Origin: Streptomyces pactum
GTDB taxonomy: Bacteria; Actinomycetota; Actinomycetes; Streptomycetales; Streptomycetaceae
DNA length: 64,000 nucleotides
Assembly: GCF_002005225.1 (NCBI RefSeq)
Contig: NZ_CP019724.1
Span: forward strand, 4,404,501-4,468,500
Reading direction: 5' to 3'
A program made the position numbers and the translations under genes. Below, piece by piece: positions 52,737 to 62,325 of the stretch; position 1 is the stretch's first letter; each line of letters starts with the position of its first letter. Under the pieces are notes generated by a model. It saw nothing but the letters and a program-made list of their open reading frames with translations, searched no databases and had not been told where the DNA came from.

Positions 52737-55700
52737 CCATCGATCCGCGTCTTCTGCGGTACGCCCGCGCCACCAGGTTCTTCCTGACGGCGATCGTCGT
52801 CCTGGGTGCCGTCGGCGCCGGGCTGCTCGTCGCACAGGCGATGCTCATCGCAGAAGTGGTGGTGGGTGCCTTCCAGCACGGCATGGCAACCGCCGAGCTC
52901 CGCACCCCCTTGCTGCTGTTGGTGGCCGTCGCCGGCGGACGTGCGCTGGTCGGCTGGCTCACCGAGCTGGCCGCGCACCGGGCGAGCGCAGCAGTGAAGT
53001 CGGAGTTGCGAGGCCGCCTGCTGGAGAAGGCCACCGCGCTCGGCCCCGGCTGGCTGAGCGGGCAGCGGACCGGGTCGCTGGTGGCGCTGGCCACCCGGGG
53101 AGTCGACGCCCTCGACGACTACTTCTCGCGCTATCTGCCGCAGTTGGGTCTCGCGGTGGTCGTACCCGTGGCGGTGCTGGCCCGCATCGTCACCGAGGAC
53201 TGGGTATCGGCGGCCATCATCGTCGGCACCCTGCCGCTCATCCCGATCTTCATGGTGCTGATCGGCTGGGCCACACAGTCTCGGATGGACCGTCAGTGGC
53301 GGTTGCTGTCCCGGCTGTCCGGGCACTTCCTGGACGTGGTCGCCGGGCTGCCGACGCTGAAGGTTTTCGGGCGGGCCAAGGCCCAGGCCGAATCGATCAA
53401 GCGCATCACCGGCGAGTACCGGCAGGCGACCATGCGTACGCTGCGGATCGCCTTCCTGTCGTCGTTCGCGCTGGAACTGCTCGCCACACTCTCCGTGGCA
53501 CTCGTCGCCGTCACCATCGGCATGCGGCTCGTCCACGGTGACATGGCCCTGTACGACGGCCTGGTGGTCCTCGTGCTGGCGCCCGAGGCCTATCTGCCGC
53601 TGCGGCAGGTGGGGGCGCAGTACCACGCGGCGGCGGAGGGGCTCGCCGCCGCCGAGGAGATCTTCGAGGTGCTGGAGAGGCCCGTGCCGGCCTCGGGGAC
53701 CGGCCCCCTGCCGACGGACGGTGCGCTGTCCTTCGAGGGCGTGACCGTCCGCTATCCCGGACGTGCCGCGGACGCCGTGGCGGACGTGAGCTTCACCGTC
53801 GAACCGGGCGAGACGGTGGCGCTCGTCGGCCCGAGCGGCGCGGGCAAGTCGACGCTCCTCAACGCCCTCCTCGGCTTCGTGCATCCGGTCGGCGGACGAG
53901 TGCGTATCGGGGGAGCCGATCTCGACTCCCTCGACCTGACGCAGTGGCACGCCCGCGTCGCCTGGGTTCCGCAGCACCCCCACCTGTACGCCGGCACCAT
54001 CGCCGAGAACGTACGGCTGGCCCGGCCCGACGCCGACGACACCGCCGTGCGGCGGGCGCTGCGGGACGCGGGCGCGCAGGAGTTCGTGGACGCGCTGCCC
54101 GAGGGGGCGGGGACGGCGCTCGGGGAAGACGGCGCCGGGTTGTCCGCCGGGCAGCGGCAGCGGCTGGCGCTGGCCCGGGCGTTCCTCGCGGACCGGCCCG
54201 TGCTGCTGCTCGACGAGCCGACGGCCGCCCTGGACGGTGCCACCGAGGCAGAGGTCGTGGCGGCCGTGCGCAGGCTGGCGGAGGGGCGGACGGTGCTGCT
54301 GGTGGTGCACCGGCCGGCGCTGTTGGAGGTGGCCGACCGGGTGGTGCGGCTGGAGGAGCCGGCACCCGCCGCCGCGATCGACGGCACCTCCGCGGCGACT
54401 GTCGCCCGTCCTCTGGAAGAGGCCGTTGGAGCCACCGCTCCGGCATCGAGCGGGGATCCGGCCCCCTCGGCGGAGGCCGAAGGCGGCGGCGTCCTCGCCC
54501 GAGTGCGGGCGATGTCCGCCGCCCGGCGTGGACGGCTCGGTCTCGCGTTGCTGCTCAGCAGCCTGGCGCTTGGCAGCGCCGTCGGTCTGATGGCCACGTC
54601 CGGGTACCTCATCTCGCGGGCCTCCGAGCAGCCGCCGGTGCTGTATCTGATGGTGGCCGTGACGGCGACGCGCGCCTTCGGCATCGGGCGGGCCGTGTTC
54701 CGCTACGCCGAGCGGCTCGTGTCGCACGAAGCCGTGCTGCGGATGCTGGCCGACACCCGGGTCGCCGTGTACCGGCGCCTGGAGCGCCTGGCACCCGCCG
54801 GGCTGCGCCGCAGCCGCCGGGGCGATCTCCTCTCCCGGCTCGTCGCCGACGTGGACGCCCTCCAGGACTACTGGCTGCGCTGGCTGCTGCCCGCGGCGTC
54901 CGCGGTGGTCGTCTCGGCCGCGTCGGTCGGTTTCACGGCCTGGCTGCTGCCGGAGGCGGGCGTCGTGCTCGCGGTCGGTCTGCTGGCGGCCGGAGCCGGG
55001 GTGCCACTGGTCACCGGCGCCGTGGCTCGGCGGGCCGAGCGCAGGCTCGCTCCGGCCCGCGGCGTGCTCGCCACCCGGGTGACCGACCTGCTCACCGGCA
55101 CCGGCGAGCTGACCGTCGCCGGCGCTCTGCCCGCGCGGGCCGCCGAGGCGCGCCGGGCCGACGGCGTGCTCACCAGGATCGCCTCGCGTGCCGCCACCGC
55201 CACCGCGCTGGGCGACGGGCTCACCGCGCTGATCTCCGGCCTGACCGTCGCCGGGACCGCCCTGGCCGGGATCCAGGCGGTCGCCGACGGCCGGCTCGCC
55301 GGCGTGGCCATGGCCGTCGTGGTGCTCACTCCGCTGGCGGCCTTCGAGGCCGTACTCGGGCTGCCGCTGGCCGTGCAGTACCGGCAGCGCGTGCACAGGA
55401 GTGCCGAGCGGGTGTACGAGGTGCTCGACGCCCCGGAGCCCGTACGGGAGCCGGAGGCGCCCAGGCAGGCGCCCGCGTCGCCGTTCCCGGTCGTCCTCAA
55501 GGGGCTGGCCGCCCGCCACGCCGGGCAGGACCGGGACGCCCTGGCGGGGCTCGATCTGACGCTGCCGGAGGGCCGCCGCGTCGCCGTCGTCGGACCGTCC
55601 GGGTCCGGCAAGACGACCCTGGCCCAGGTGCTGCTGCGGTTCCTCGACGCCAAGGTGGGCTCCTACACGCTGGCGGGTGTGGACGCCTACGCCCTGGTCG

Positions 55701-56233
55701 GTGACGATGTACGGCGGCTCGTCGGGCTGTGTGCCCAGGACGCGCACCTCTTCGACAGTTCGGTGCGCGAGAACCTGCTCCTGGCCAGGAAGGACGCCAC
55801 CGAGAGCGAGCTGCGCGACGCACTGGGGCGCGCCCGGCTGCTGGACTGGGCCGACAGCCTGCCCGACGGCCTGGACACGCTGGTCGGGGAGCACGGGGCA
55901 CGGTTGTCCGGCGGGCAGCGGCAGCGGCTGGCACTCGCCCGGGCGCTGCTCGCCGACTTCTCCGTCCTGGTACTCGACGAGCCCGCGGAGCACCTCGACC
56001 TGCCGACCGCCGACGCGCTCACCGCCGATCTGCTGGCCGCCACCGAAGGCCGTACCACCCTGCTGATCACGCACAGACTGGTGGGTCTGGCGGCCGTGGA
56101 CGAGGTCATCGTCATGGACGAGGGCAGGGTCGCGCAGCGGGGGACGTACGCGGAGCTGGCCGCGGTGCCGGGGCCGCTGCGGGCGATGGCGGAGCGGGAG
56201 GCCGCGTCGGAGCTGCTGGTGGGAGCGGAGTGA
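52730..56233 (+). CDS. cydCD: CydCD fused ABC exporter for cytochrome bd assembly
   Basis: 1167 aa. Two complete half-transporters in one chain, each with six helices and an ATPase. The first ATPase has Walker A GPSGAGKSTLL (about residue 367) and signature LSAGQRQRLALARAF; the second has GPSGSGKTTLA (about 957) and LSGGQRQRLALARALL. The E. coli CydD/CydC pair exports reduced thiols or binds heme to permit oxidase assembly. Fusion is usual in Streptomyces. The GTG start at 52730 lies inside a parS site and an AGGAAGG lies 12 bp upstream, so the start choice and the parS are linked. Confidence 0.93.
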   Translation: MKPIDPRLLRYARATRFFLTAIVVLGAVGAGLLVAQAMLIAEVVVGAFQHGMATAELRTPLLLLVAVAGGRALVGWLTELAAHRASAAVKSELRGRLLEKATALGPGWLSGQRTGSLVALATRGVDALDDYFSRYLPQLGLAVVVPVAVLARIVTEDWVSAAIIVGTLPLIPIFMVLIGWATQSRMDRQWRLLSRLSGHFLDVVAGLPTLKVFGRAKAQAESIKRITGEYRQATMRTLRIAFLSSFALELLATLSVALVAVTIGMRLVHGDMALYDGLVVLVLAPEAYLPLRQVGAQYHAAAEGLAAAEEIFEVLERPVPASGTGPLPTDGALSFEGVTVRYPGRAADAVADVSFTVEPGETVALVGPSGAGKSTLLNALLGFVHPVGGRVRIGGADLDSLDLTQWHARVAWVPQHPHLYAGTIAENVRLARPDADDTAVRRALRDAGAQEFVDALPEGAGTALGEDGAGLSAGQRQRLALARAFLADRPVLLLDEPTAALDGATEAEVVAAVRRLAEGRTVLLVVHRPALLEVADRVVRLEEPAPAAAIDGTSAATVARPLEEAVGATAPASSGDPAPSAEAEGGGVLARVRAMSAARRGRLGLALLLSSLALGSAVGLMATSGYLISRASEQPPVLYLMVAVTATRAFGIGRAVFRYAERLVSHEAVLRMLADTRVAVYRRLERLAPAGLRRSRRGDLLSRLVADVDALQDYWLRWLLPAASAVVVSAASVGFTAWLLPEAGVVLAVGLLAAGAGVPLVTGAVARRAERRLAPARGVLATRVTDLLTGTGELTVAGALPARAAEARRADGVLTRIASRAATATALGDGLTALISGLTVAGTALAGIQAVADGRLAGVAMAVVVLTPLAAFEAVLGLPLAVQYRQRVHRSAERVYEVLDAPEPVREPEAPRQAPASPFPVVLKGLAARHAGQDRDALAGLDLTLPEGRRVAVVGPSGSGKTTLAQVLLRFLDAKVGSYTLAGVDAYALVGDDVRRLVGLCAQDAHLFDSSVRENLLLARKDATESELRDALGRARLLDWADSLPDGLDTLVGEHGARLSGGQRQRLALARALLADFSVLVLDEPAEHLDLPTADALTADLLAATEGRTTLLITHRLVGLAAVDEVIVMDEGRVAQRGTYAELAAVPGPLRAMAEREAASELLVGAE

Positions 56234-56313
56234 CCGGCAGCCCGTGTCAGGGCTCTCGAAATTTTTCACGAATACGACTTTCCTGAACAAAAAGGTCTCA
56301 CTAGGCTCGGGTC

Positions 56314-57996
56314 ATGCCCCCAGCACCGCCTCCTGGCCCCCCGCCGCACCGTGCGGGGGCCTCGGCCGAGCTCCTGTCACGGGTGCCGAAACTGCTGGAC
56401 GCGGTGCGGTCCGTCGGCAGCGGACTGGAGCTGCACTCCACGCTGCACCGGATCTGTGAGACGGCGGCCGATCTGGCGAACGCCCGGTACGCGGCCATCG
56501 GCGTCATCGGCGAGGACGGCGACGGCCTCGCCGACTTCGTGCACCACGGTGTCGACGACGCGACCGTCCGGCGGATCGGCCACCTTCCCGACGGCCACAC
56601 AGGCCTCCTGGGCGCCCTCATCCGCGACCCGGAGCCGGTCCGGCTCACGGACCTGAGGGAGGACCCGCGCGCGTGCGGTTTCCCCGAGCACCACCCGCCG
56701 ATGCGCAGCTTCCTCGGCGTCCCCATCCGCGTACAGGGCGAGGTCTACGGCAATCTCTACCTGACGGACAAACACGCGGGGGAGCCGTTCAACGACTACG
56801 ACCTCGCCATGGTCCGCGTCCTGGCCACGGAAGCCGGTATCGCCATCGGCAACGCGCGTTTGTACGAGGCCGCCCAGCAGCGGGAGCGCTGGGTCGACGG
56901 GTCGGTCGCCGTGACCACCGCGCTGCTTTCCGGCGGCGATGTGGACGACGCGCTCCAAGTCGTCGCCGACCAGGCCCGCCGGCTCTCCGGGGCGGCCGCC
57001 GGGATCGTGCTGCTGCCTGCCGACGAGGGCGGCCTGGAGGTCGCGGCCGTGGCGGCGGAGCGTCCCACGAAGGCTCTGGGCATGCTCATCCCGTCGGAGA
57101 ACGGCATCGTCGCCGAACTGCTCGCGGGCCGATCCGTGTTCGTGGACGACGCCGCAACCGACCCGCGCCTGGAAGCCGGACCGGTGCGCGCGTACGGACC
57201 GATCATGCTGCTGCCCCTGTGCCGGGACGGGCGGGTCCTCGGCAGCCTCGTCATGCCCCGCGCCCGGGGCGAGCGCCCGTTCACGAAGGCGGAACGCGCG
57301 CTCGGCGACCGGTTCGCCTCGCAGGCCGCGCTGGCGCTGATGATGGCCGACGCCCAGCGAGACCGGGAGCGGCTCGCGGTCTACGAGGATCGGGACCGCA
57401 TCGCCCGGGACCTGCACGACCTCGTTATCCAGCGGCTGTTCGCCACGGGGATGATGCTGGAGAGCGCCCAGCGCAGGTCGGTCGTGCCCGAGGTGCGCGA
57501 CGGGGTGGGCGGGGCCGTCGACGAACTCGACGTCACCATCCAGGAGATCCGCTCGGCGGTCTTCGCACTGCGGCAGCCCGCCGAGACACCGGCGGGGCTG
57601 CGCACCCAGGTGCTGCGCGAGATCACCATGGCCGCGGTCCCGCTCGGCTTCACGCCCGCGCACCGCTTCGTCGGTCCGGTCGACACCACCGTCGGTGAGC
57701 TGACCGGCAAGAACCTCATCGCCGCGCTGCGCGAGACCCTGTCCAACGCCTTCCGTCACGCCCACGCCACCCGTATCGAAGTGGTCGTCGACGTGACGGC
57801 GACTCTGCCGGACGGCCGGCGGGGCGTGCGGTTGACCGTCGCGGACGACGGCGTAGGCATTCCCGAGGGCGGCCGGCGCAGCGGCCTGCACAACCTCGAG
57901 CGCCGTGCCGAGAGCATCGGCGGCACGAGCCGGCTCGGCCCGGGCATCAGGGCGGACGGCGCCGGTACGACGGTGCTGTGGGAGGCGCCGTACTGA
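56314..57996 (+). CDS. GAF-domain sensor histidine kinase (DosS/DevS-like)
   Basis: 560 aa, no membrane helix, so cytoplasmic. Two GAF domains (about 30-190 and 205-350), a HisKA_3 dimerisation helix with phospho-acceptor His368 (RIARDLHDLVIQRLFATGMML) and a HATPase domain (LSNAFRHAHATRIEVVVD, GVGIPEGGRRSGLHNL). This is the NarL-type family that includes heme-based oxygen/redox sensors of mycobacteria. The GAF domains may hold heme, which I cannot verify. No response regulator is adjacent. 80 bp after cydCD. Confidence 0.9.
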   Translation: MPPAPPPGPPPHRAGASAELLSRVPKLLDAVRSVGSGLELHSTLHRICETAADLANARYAAIGVIGEDGDGLADFVHHGVDDATVRRIGHLPDGHTGLLGALIRDPEPVRLTDLREDPRACGFPEHHPPMRSFLGVPIRVQGEVYGNLYLTDKHAGEPFNDYDLAMVRVLATEAGIAIGNARLYEAAQQRERWVDGSVAVTTALLSGGDVDDALQVVADQARRLSGAAAGIVLLPADEGGLEVAAVAAERPTKALGMLIPSENGIVAELLAGRSVFVDDAATDPRLEAGPVRAYGPIMLLPLCRDGRVLGSLVMPRARGERPFTKAERALGDRFASQAALALMMADAQRDRERLAVYEDRDRIARDLHDLVIQRLFATGMMLESAQRRSVVPEVRDGVGGAVDELDVTIQEIRSAVFALRQPAETPAGLRTQVLREITMAAVPLGFTPAHRFVGPVDTTVGELTGKNLIAALRETLSNAFRHAHATRIEVVVDVTATLPDGRRGVRLTVADDGVGIPEGGRRSGLHNLERRAESIGGTSRLGPGIRADGAGTTVLWEAPY

Positions 57997-58118
57997 GCGC
58001 CGCCGACGTGGTGTTGCCCCATGTGCAGCAGCCGTACTGAGCCGAGTGCAGCAACCGGTCCCCCACTCGTACGACCTGAACAAGACCGTGCGCCCCTGCC
58101 CGGGCCACGATCGCTGAC

Positions 58119-59168
58119 ATGCGCTCACCTCGTCGCCGTCCACGGATCGTTCCGGTGGTGCTGTGCGCGCTCGCCGTGCTCGCGGCCGGACCCACCGACG
58201 GCACGGACGAGGACGACGGCTCCGTTCCCGCACTGGGCGCGCATGTGGCGCGGCTGTACGAGGACGCGGCCAGGGCCACCCAGCAGTACGAGGACGGGCG
58301 GCGCGAGGCCGAGGTGCAGCGGTCGAAGGCCCTGGAGCACGAGAAGCGGCTCGACCGGCATCGGCAGAAGATCGACTCCATGCACGAGGACCTGGGCCGG
58401 ATCGCCCGTGCCCAGTACCGCAGCGGCGGCGGGCTACCGCTCACCGCACAGATGATCCTCGCCGACGACCCGGACGAGCTGATGCGTGGTCAGCGGGCGT
58501 ACTCGCGCGCGGATCTGGCGGTGAGCAATGCCATCGGAAGGAGCCTGCGGGCCGAGGCGCGACTCGCCGCCGACGAGGCGGAGGCGCAGGCGGCTTGGCA
58601 GGCGCTGGAGGAGCGCAACGCCGCTCTGGCGGAGCTGAAGAAGCAGGTCGAGGGCAAGCTGGAGGCGGCGCGGTCGCGGCTGGAGGGGCAGGCGGACGCC
58701 TCGGTCGCGGCCGGTTCATGTCCCGGAGCGGTCCGTCTCGACCAGCCGTACGGGCGTACCGGCCGGTCCTGGGTGGCTCCGGTGGAGGCGTACGAGCTGT
58801 CGGCGTCCTTCGGCAGCGGTGGGAGGCGGTGGGCGAACCGGCACACCGGCCAGGACTTCGCGGTGCCGGTCGGGACACCGGTGCGGTCGGTCGGCGCGGG
58901 CCGGGTGGTGAAGGTGTCGTGCGGCGGCGCCTTCGGGATCCAGGTCGTGGTCCAGCACGCGGGCGGCTACTACACGCAGTACGCCCATCTCGCCGCTGTC
59001 GCCGTCGACCAGGGCGACCGGGTCCGTCCCGGGCAGTGGGTCGGACAGTCGGGCAGCACCGGCAACTCCACCGGCCCGCACCTGCACTTCGAGGTACGGA
59101 TCACCCCGGAGATGGGATCGGCGTTGGACCCGGTGCCGTGGCTGTCACGTCACGGAGTGCCGCTCTGA
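58119..59168 (+). CDS. M23-family peptidoglycan metallopeptidase
   Basis: 349 aa. An N-terminal hydrophobic segment (IVPVVLCALAVLAAGP) is a signal sequence, then a long coiled coil (about 40-200) rich in Glu/Arg, and a C-terminal LytM domain (about 220-349). The zinc-binding residues lie in HTGQDFAVPVGTPV and HLHFE. Cleaves or activates cleavage of cell wall cross-links, like NlpD/EnvC-type division factors. ATG at 58119. Confidence 0.9.
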   Translation: MRSPRRRPRIVPVVLCALAVLAAGPTDGTDEDDGSVPALGAHVARLYEDAARATQQYEDGRREAEVQRSKALEHEKRLDRHRQKIDSMHEDLGRIARAQYRSGGGLPLTAQMILADDPDELMRGQRAYSRADLAVSNAIGRSLRAEARLAADEAEAQAAWQALEERNAALAELKKQVEGKLEAARSRLEGQADASVAAGSCPGAVRLDQPYGRTGRSWVAPVEAYELSASFGSGGRRWANRHTGQDFAVPVGTPVRSVGAGRVVKVSCGGAFGIQVVVQHAGGYYTQYAHLAAVAVDQGDRVRPGQWVGQSGSTGNSTGPHLHFEVRITPEMGSALDPVPWLSRHGVPL

Positions 59169-59280
59169 CGGGATCGGGAGTCCTGCGGGAGCGTGAGTCC
59201 CGGGGGCCGGGGCGCGCTCGGGCCGGGACGAGCCGCCGGACCAGGAGGCGCTGCCGGGCCGGGGCACCCGGGACCGGCCG

Positions 59281-60168
59281 CTAGGGCAGGTCCGCGAGCA
59301 TCCGCTCGATCACGACCGCCACCCCGTCGTCGTTGTTCGCGACGGTCCGCCCCGACGCGGCGGCGATCACGTCCGGGTGCGCGTTGCCCATCGCGTACGA
59401 CCGCCCCGCCCAGGTGAGCATCTCCACGTCGTTCGGCATGTCACCGAAGGCGACGACTTCCTCGTGCGAGATGCCACGCTCGGCGCAGCACAGGGCGAGC
59501 GTGCTGGCCTTGGAGACCTCCGGCCCGCTGATCTCCAGCAGGGCGCTCGGGCTGGAGCGGGTGACGTTGGCGCGGTCGCCGATGGCGAGGCGTGCCAGCG
59601 TGAGGAATCCGTCGGGGTCCAGCTCGGGATGGAAGGCCAGGATCTTGAGGACCGGCTCGGCGGAGGCGCGACCGCCCGGCGCCAGGATCTCCTCGGCGGG
59701 CAGGAGGTCGTCTGGGACCTCCATGTGCAGCTTGGGGTACGCCGGCTCCTGATGGAAGCCGTACGTCTGCTCGACCGCGTACACCGTGCCGGGCGCCGCC
59801 TCGCGCAGCAGCCGCACGGCCTCCAGCGCGTTGTCCCGGGCCAGCTCCCGGACCTTCACGAACCGATGGGCGCCGGGGCCGCCGTGCAGGTCGACCACGG
59901 CGGCCCCGTTGCCGCAGATGGCGAGGCCGTGACCGTGGACGTGGGCACTCACGACGTCCATCCAGCGGGCGGGACGGCCGGTGACGAAGAAGACCTCGAT
60001 GCCCGCCTTCTCGGCGGCGGCGAGCGCGGCGACCGTGCGCGGTGAGACCGACTTGTCGTCGCGCAGCAGTGTGCCGTCGAGGTCGGTGGCGATGAGCCGC
60101 GGGCGGGTGGCGGCGGCCGGGGGCTCGGACTGTCGGGTCGCTGAGGTCACCCGGTCATTGTCACGCAT
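59281..60168 (-). CDS. HAD-superfamily (Cof-type) phosphatase
   Basis: 295 aa from the ATG at 60168. Motif [11 protein letters not shown] (nucleophile Asp), motif [12 protein letters not shown], and motif [17 protein letters not shown] identify the Cof/type IIB branch that acts on sugar phosphates and similar small molecules. In-frame GTG at 60150 is another possible start; neither has a clear Shine-Dalgarno. A 14-bp palindrome TGCACGATCGTGCA (60174-60187) sits just upstream of the ATG. Confidence 0.85.
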   Translation of the reverse strand: MRDNDRVTSATRQSEPPAAATRPRLIATDLDGTLLRDDKSVSPRTVAALAAAEKAGIEVFFVTGRPARWMDVVSAHVHGHGLAICGNGAAVVDLHGGPGAHRFVKVRELARDNALEAVRLLREAAPGTVYAVEQTYGFHQEPAYPKLHMEVPDDLLPAEEILAPGGRASAEPVLKILAFHPELDPDGFLTLARLAIGDRANVTRSSPSALLEISGPEVSKASTLALCCAERGISHEEVVAFGDMPNDVEMLTWAGRSYAMGNAHPDVIAAASGRTVANNDDGVAVVIERMLADLP

Positions 60169-60216
60169 ATGCCTGCACGATCGTGCACGAGTCCGCACAT
60201 CTGTGAGCTACGGCTC

Positions 60217-61122
60217 TCATTGCCTGAGCTGCGCCAGTGCCTCCATGGCGATCCGCTCGAAGATCTTCTCGTCCGCCGTGAAGTCCGAGTCGGGGATCGG
60301 CCAGTGGACGACGAGCTCCGTGAAGCCCAGGTCGCGGTGCCGGCCGGCGAAGTCCACGAACGCGTTCACGGATTCCAGTGGCCGGCTGCGGTCGGGTGTG
60401 AAGCCGGTGAGCAGGACCCTGTCCAGCTCACTGACCTCGCGGCCGATCGCGGCGCAGGCGTCGGCCAGCTTGTCGCTCTGCTCCCGCAGTGCCCGGTCCG
60501 ACTGCTCAGGAGTGCCGGTCTCATACAGTTTCGGGTCGCCGGTGGTCACCCACGCCTGTCCGAACCGCGCGGCGAGCCGCAGCCCGCGCGGACCGGTCGC
60601 GGCCACCGCGAAGGGCAGCCGTGGCTGCTGTACACAGCCCGGGATGTTGCGTGCCTCGTGCGCCGAGTAGTAGTCACCCTCGTACGACACGGCGTCCTCG
60701 GTCAGCAACCGGTCGAGGAGCGGGAGGAACTCGGCGAGCCGGTCGGCCCGCTCGCGTGGAGTCCACGGCTCCTGGCCCAGGGCGGTGGCGTCGAAGCCGG
60801 TGCCACCGGCTCCTATGCCGAGCGTGACCCGACCGCCGGAGATGTCGTCGAGGGAGATCAACTCCTTGGCGAGCGTCACCGGGTGCCGGAAGTTCGGCGA
60901 GGTCACCAGGGTGCCCAGGCGCAGCCGATCGGTGACGGCCGCGGCAGCGGTGAGCGTCGGCACGGCACCGAACCACGGGCCGTCCCGGAAGCTTCGCCAG
61001 GACAGGTGGTCGTAGGTGTACGCGGTGTGGAAACCGAGTTGCTCAGCACGCGTCCAGGTCGAACGGCCGCCTTCGTGCCACCGGCGGTACGGGAGGATCA
61101 CGGTGCTCAGACGCAGACTCAT
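60217..61122 (-). CDS. LLM-class flavin-dependent oxidoreductase
   Basis: 301 aa, luciferase-like monooxygenase TIM barrel. Begins [58 protein letters not shown] is the conserved central motif. Uses FMN or coenzyme F420; which one is not evident. Physiological substrate unknown. ATG at 61122, 27 bp from a parS site. Confidence 0.88.
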   Translation of the reverse strand: MSLRLSTVILPYRRWHEGGRSTWTRAEQLGFHTAYTYDHLSWRSFRDGPWFGAVPTLTAAAAVTDRLRLGTLVTSPNFRHPVTLAKELISLDDISGGRVTLGIGAGGTGFDATALGQEPWTPRERADRLAEFLPLLDRLLTEDAVSYEGDYYSAHEARNIPGCVQQPRLPFAVAATGPRGLRLAARFGQAWVTTGDPKLYETGTPEQSDRALREQSDKLADACAAIGREVSELDRVLLTGFTPDRSRPLESVNAFVDFAGRHRDLGFTELVVHWPIPDSDFTADEKIFERIAMEALAQLRQ

Positions 61123-61149
61123 GCCTCCGAGCCTATGCCGCCGCCTCCG

Positions 61150-61163
61150 GTTTCACGTGAAAC
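61150..61163. other. parS: parS site (perfect)
   Basis: Perfect GTTTCACGTGAAAC between the YbjN-like gene and the LLM oxidoreductase gene, both on the minus strand. Confidence 0.95.
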
Positions 61164-61174
61164 AGCCACCGGTG

Positions 61175-61603
61175 TCACCGTGCGCGACTGCTCAGCCACG
61201 GGGTGAGGAGGATCATCGGCACGAACTCCTTGTGCGTCCGGTCACCCGGCAGCGGCACGATCAAGCGGCGCCCCTTGACGAAGGCGAGACCGCCGAAGAC
61301 GGAGTGGAGGAACGCGGGGACGTCGTCGCGCGGGATGTCGGGGCACTCGACGTCCTCGACGGTGATCAGGGCGTCGCCCTCGGAGAAGAGCCGGACACTC
61401 ACCCGGGGCACTCCGCCGAACTCGACGAACGCCTCGTGGGGGAGGGAGCCGTCGGCGTCGGTGGTCACCCCCACGCCTGCGGCGGTGCGGCGGGAGGTCT
61501 GGTCGGCGCCGATGTCGTCGGTGACCTCGATCTCCACCGCGTACTGCGCGGCGATGGCGCGGAGAGCGGTGACAGCGGCCTGGGTGGTGGGCAACTGCTT
61601 CAT
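61175..61603 (-). CDS. YbjN / type III secretion chaperone-like fold protein
   Basis: 142 aa, soluble. Alternating strands and helices with [47 protein letters not shown] resemble the YbjN fold, common in actinomycetes and usually of unknown function; the family name does not imply a secretion system here. ATG at 61603 is chosen (GGTGG before it). It lies 18 bp after kptA and is probably cotranscribed. Confidence 0.75.
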   Translation of the reverse strand: MKQLPTTQAAVTALRAIAAQYAVEIEVTDDIGADQTSRRTAAGVGVTTDADGSLPHEAFVEFGGVPRVSVRLFSEGDALITVEDVECPDIPRDDVPAFLHSVFGGLAFVKGRRLIVPLPGDRTHKEFVPMILLTPWLSSRAR

Positions 61604-61621
61604 GCCACCGATCATGCGGGA

Positions 61622-62176
61622 TCAGTGGCGGGCGGGAAAGCGCACATAACGTGGTGGCACGTTCTTCGTCAGCCAGACCCCGTTCGCGCTGACGTGGAAG
61701 ACGTGTCCGTCGCGGTGCATGGCGGCGGCGTCCACCGACAGCACGACCGGCCGACCGCGGCGGGCACCGACCCTGGTCGCGGTCTCGCGGTCCGGTGAGA
61801 GGTGCACGTCGTGCCGGTTCATCGGTCTCAGTCCCTCGGCGCGGATGGCGTCCAGATGCCGGGCCACGGTGCCGTGGAAGAGATAGGGCGGCGGGGCCGC
61901 CGGGGGCAGCGCGAGGTCCACGTCGATGCTGTGACCCTGGCTGGCGCGGATACGCGTTCCCTCGATCGCGAAGCGCCGTTTGTCGTTGGTGGCGACCACG
62001 TGATCGAGCTCGGCACGGGTGAAGCGGAAGCCGTGCGCGGAAGCCGCGGCGATCAGCGTGTCGATCTCGACCCAGCCCCCTTCGTCGAGCGTGAGACCGA
62101 TGCTCCCCGGTTGGTGGCGCAGGTGCTTCGACAGATACTTGGACACCTTCACGGTGCGGGTGCGTCTGTCGTCCAT
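61622..62176 (-). CDS. kptA: RNA 2'-phosphotransferase KptA/Tpt1
   Basis: 184 aa. Transfers an internal RNA 2'-phosphate to NAD, releasing ADP-ribose cyclic phosphate. KVSKYLSKHLRHQPGSIGLTLDEGGWVEID and the conserved HGTV, RHDVHLS and GARRGRPVVLSV segments hold the Arg-His-Arg-Arg active-site residues of the family. Bacteria lack the yeast-type tRNA splicing that makes this substrate, so its role here is open (perhaps repair or removal of unusual RNA ends). ATG at 62176. Confidence 0.9.
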   Translation of the reverse strand: MDDRRTRTVKVSKYLSKHLRHQPGSIGLTLDEGGWVEIDTLIAAASAHGFRFTRAELDHVVATNDKRRFAIEGTRIRASQGHSIDVDLALPPAAPPPYLFHGTVARHLDAIRAEGLRPMNRHDVHLSPDRETATRVGARRGRPVVLSVDAAAMHRDGHVFHVSANGVWLTKNVPPRYVRFPARH

Positions 62177-62325
62177 GTGCCCCTGCCTGTGTTCCCGCCT
62201 GTTCTTCTGTGGCATGGACCAAGCCTGCCGAGAGAGACACGCATCACGCGATCGGTTTTGCCGCCGAGGTTTGATCCACAGTCAAGTCAGGTTATCCACA
62301 GGGTGCTTGGGCCTTTCTGTGGAAA

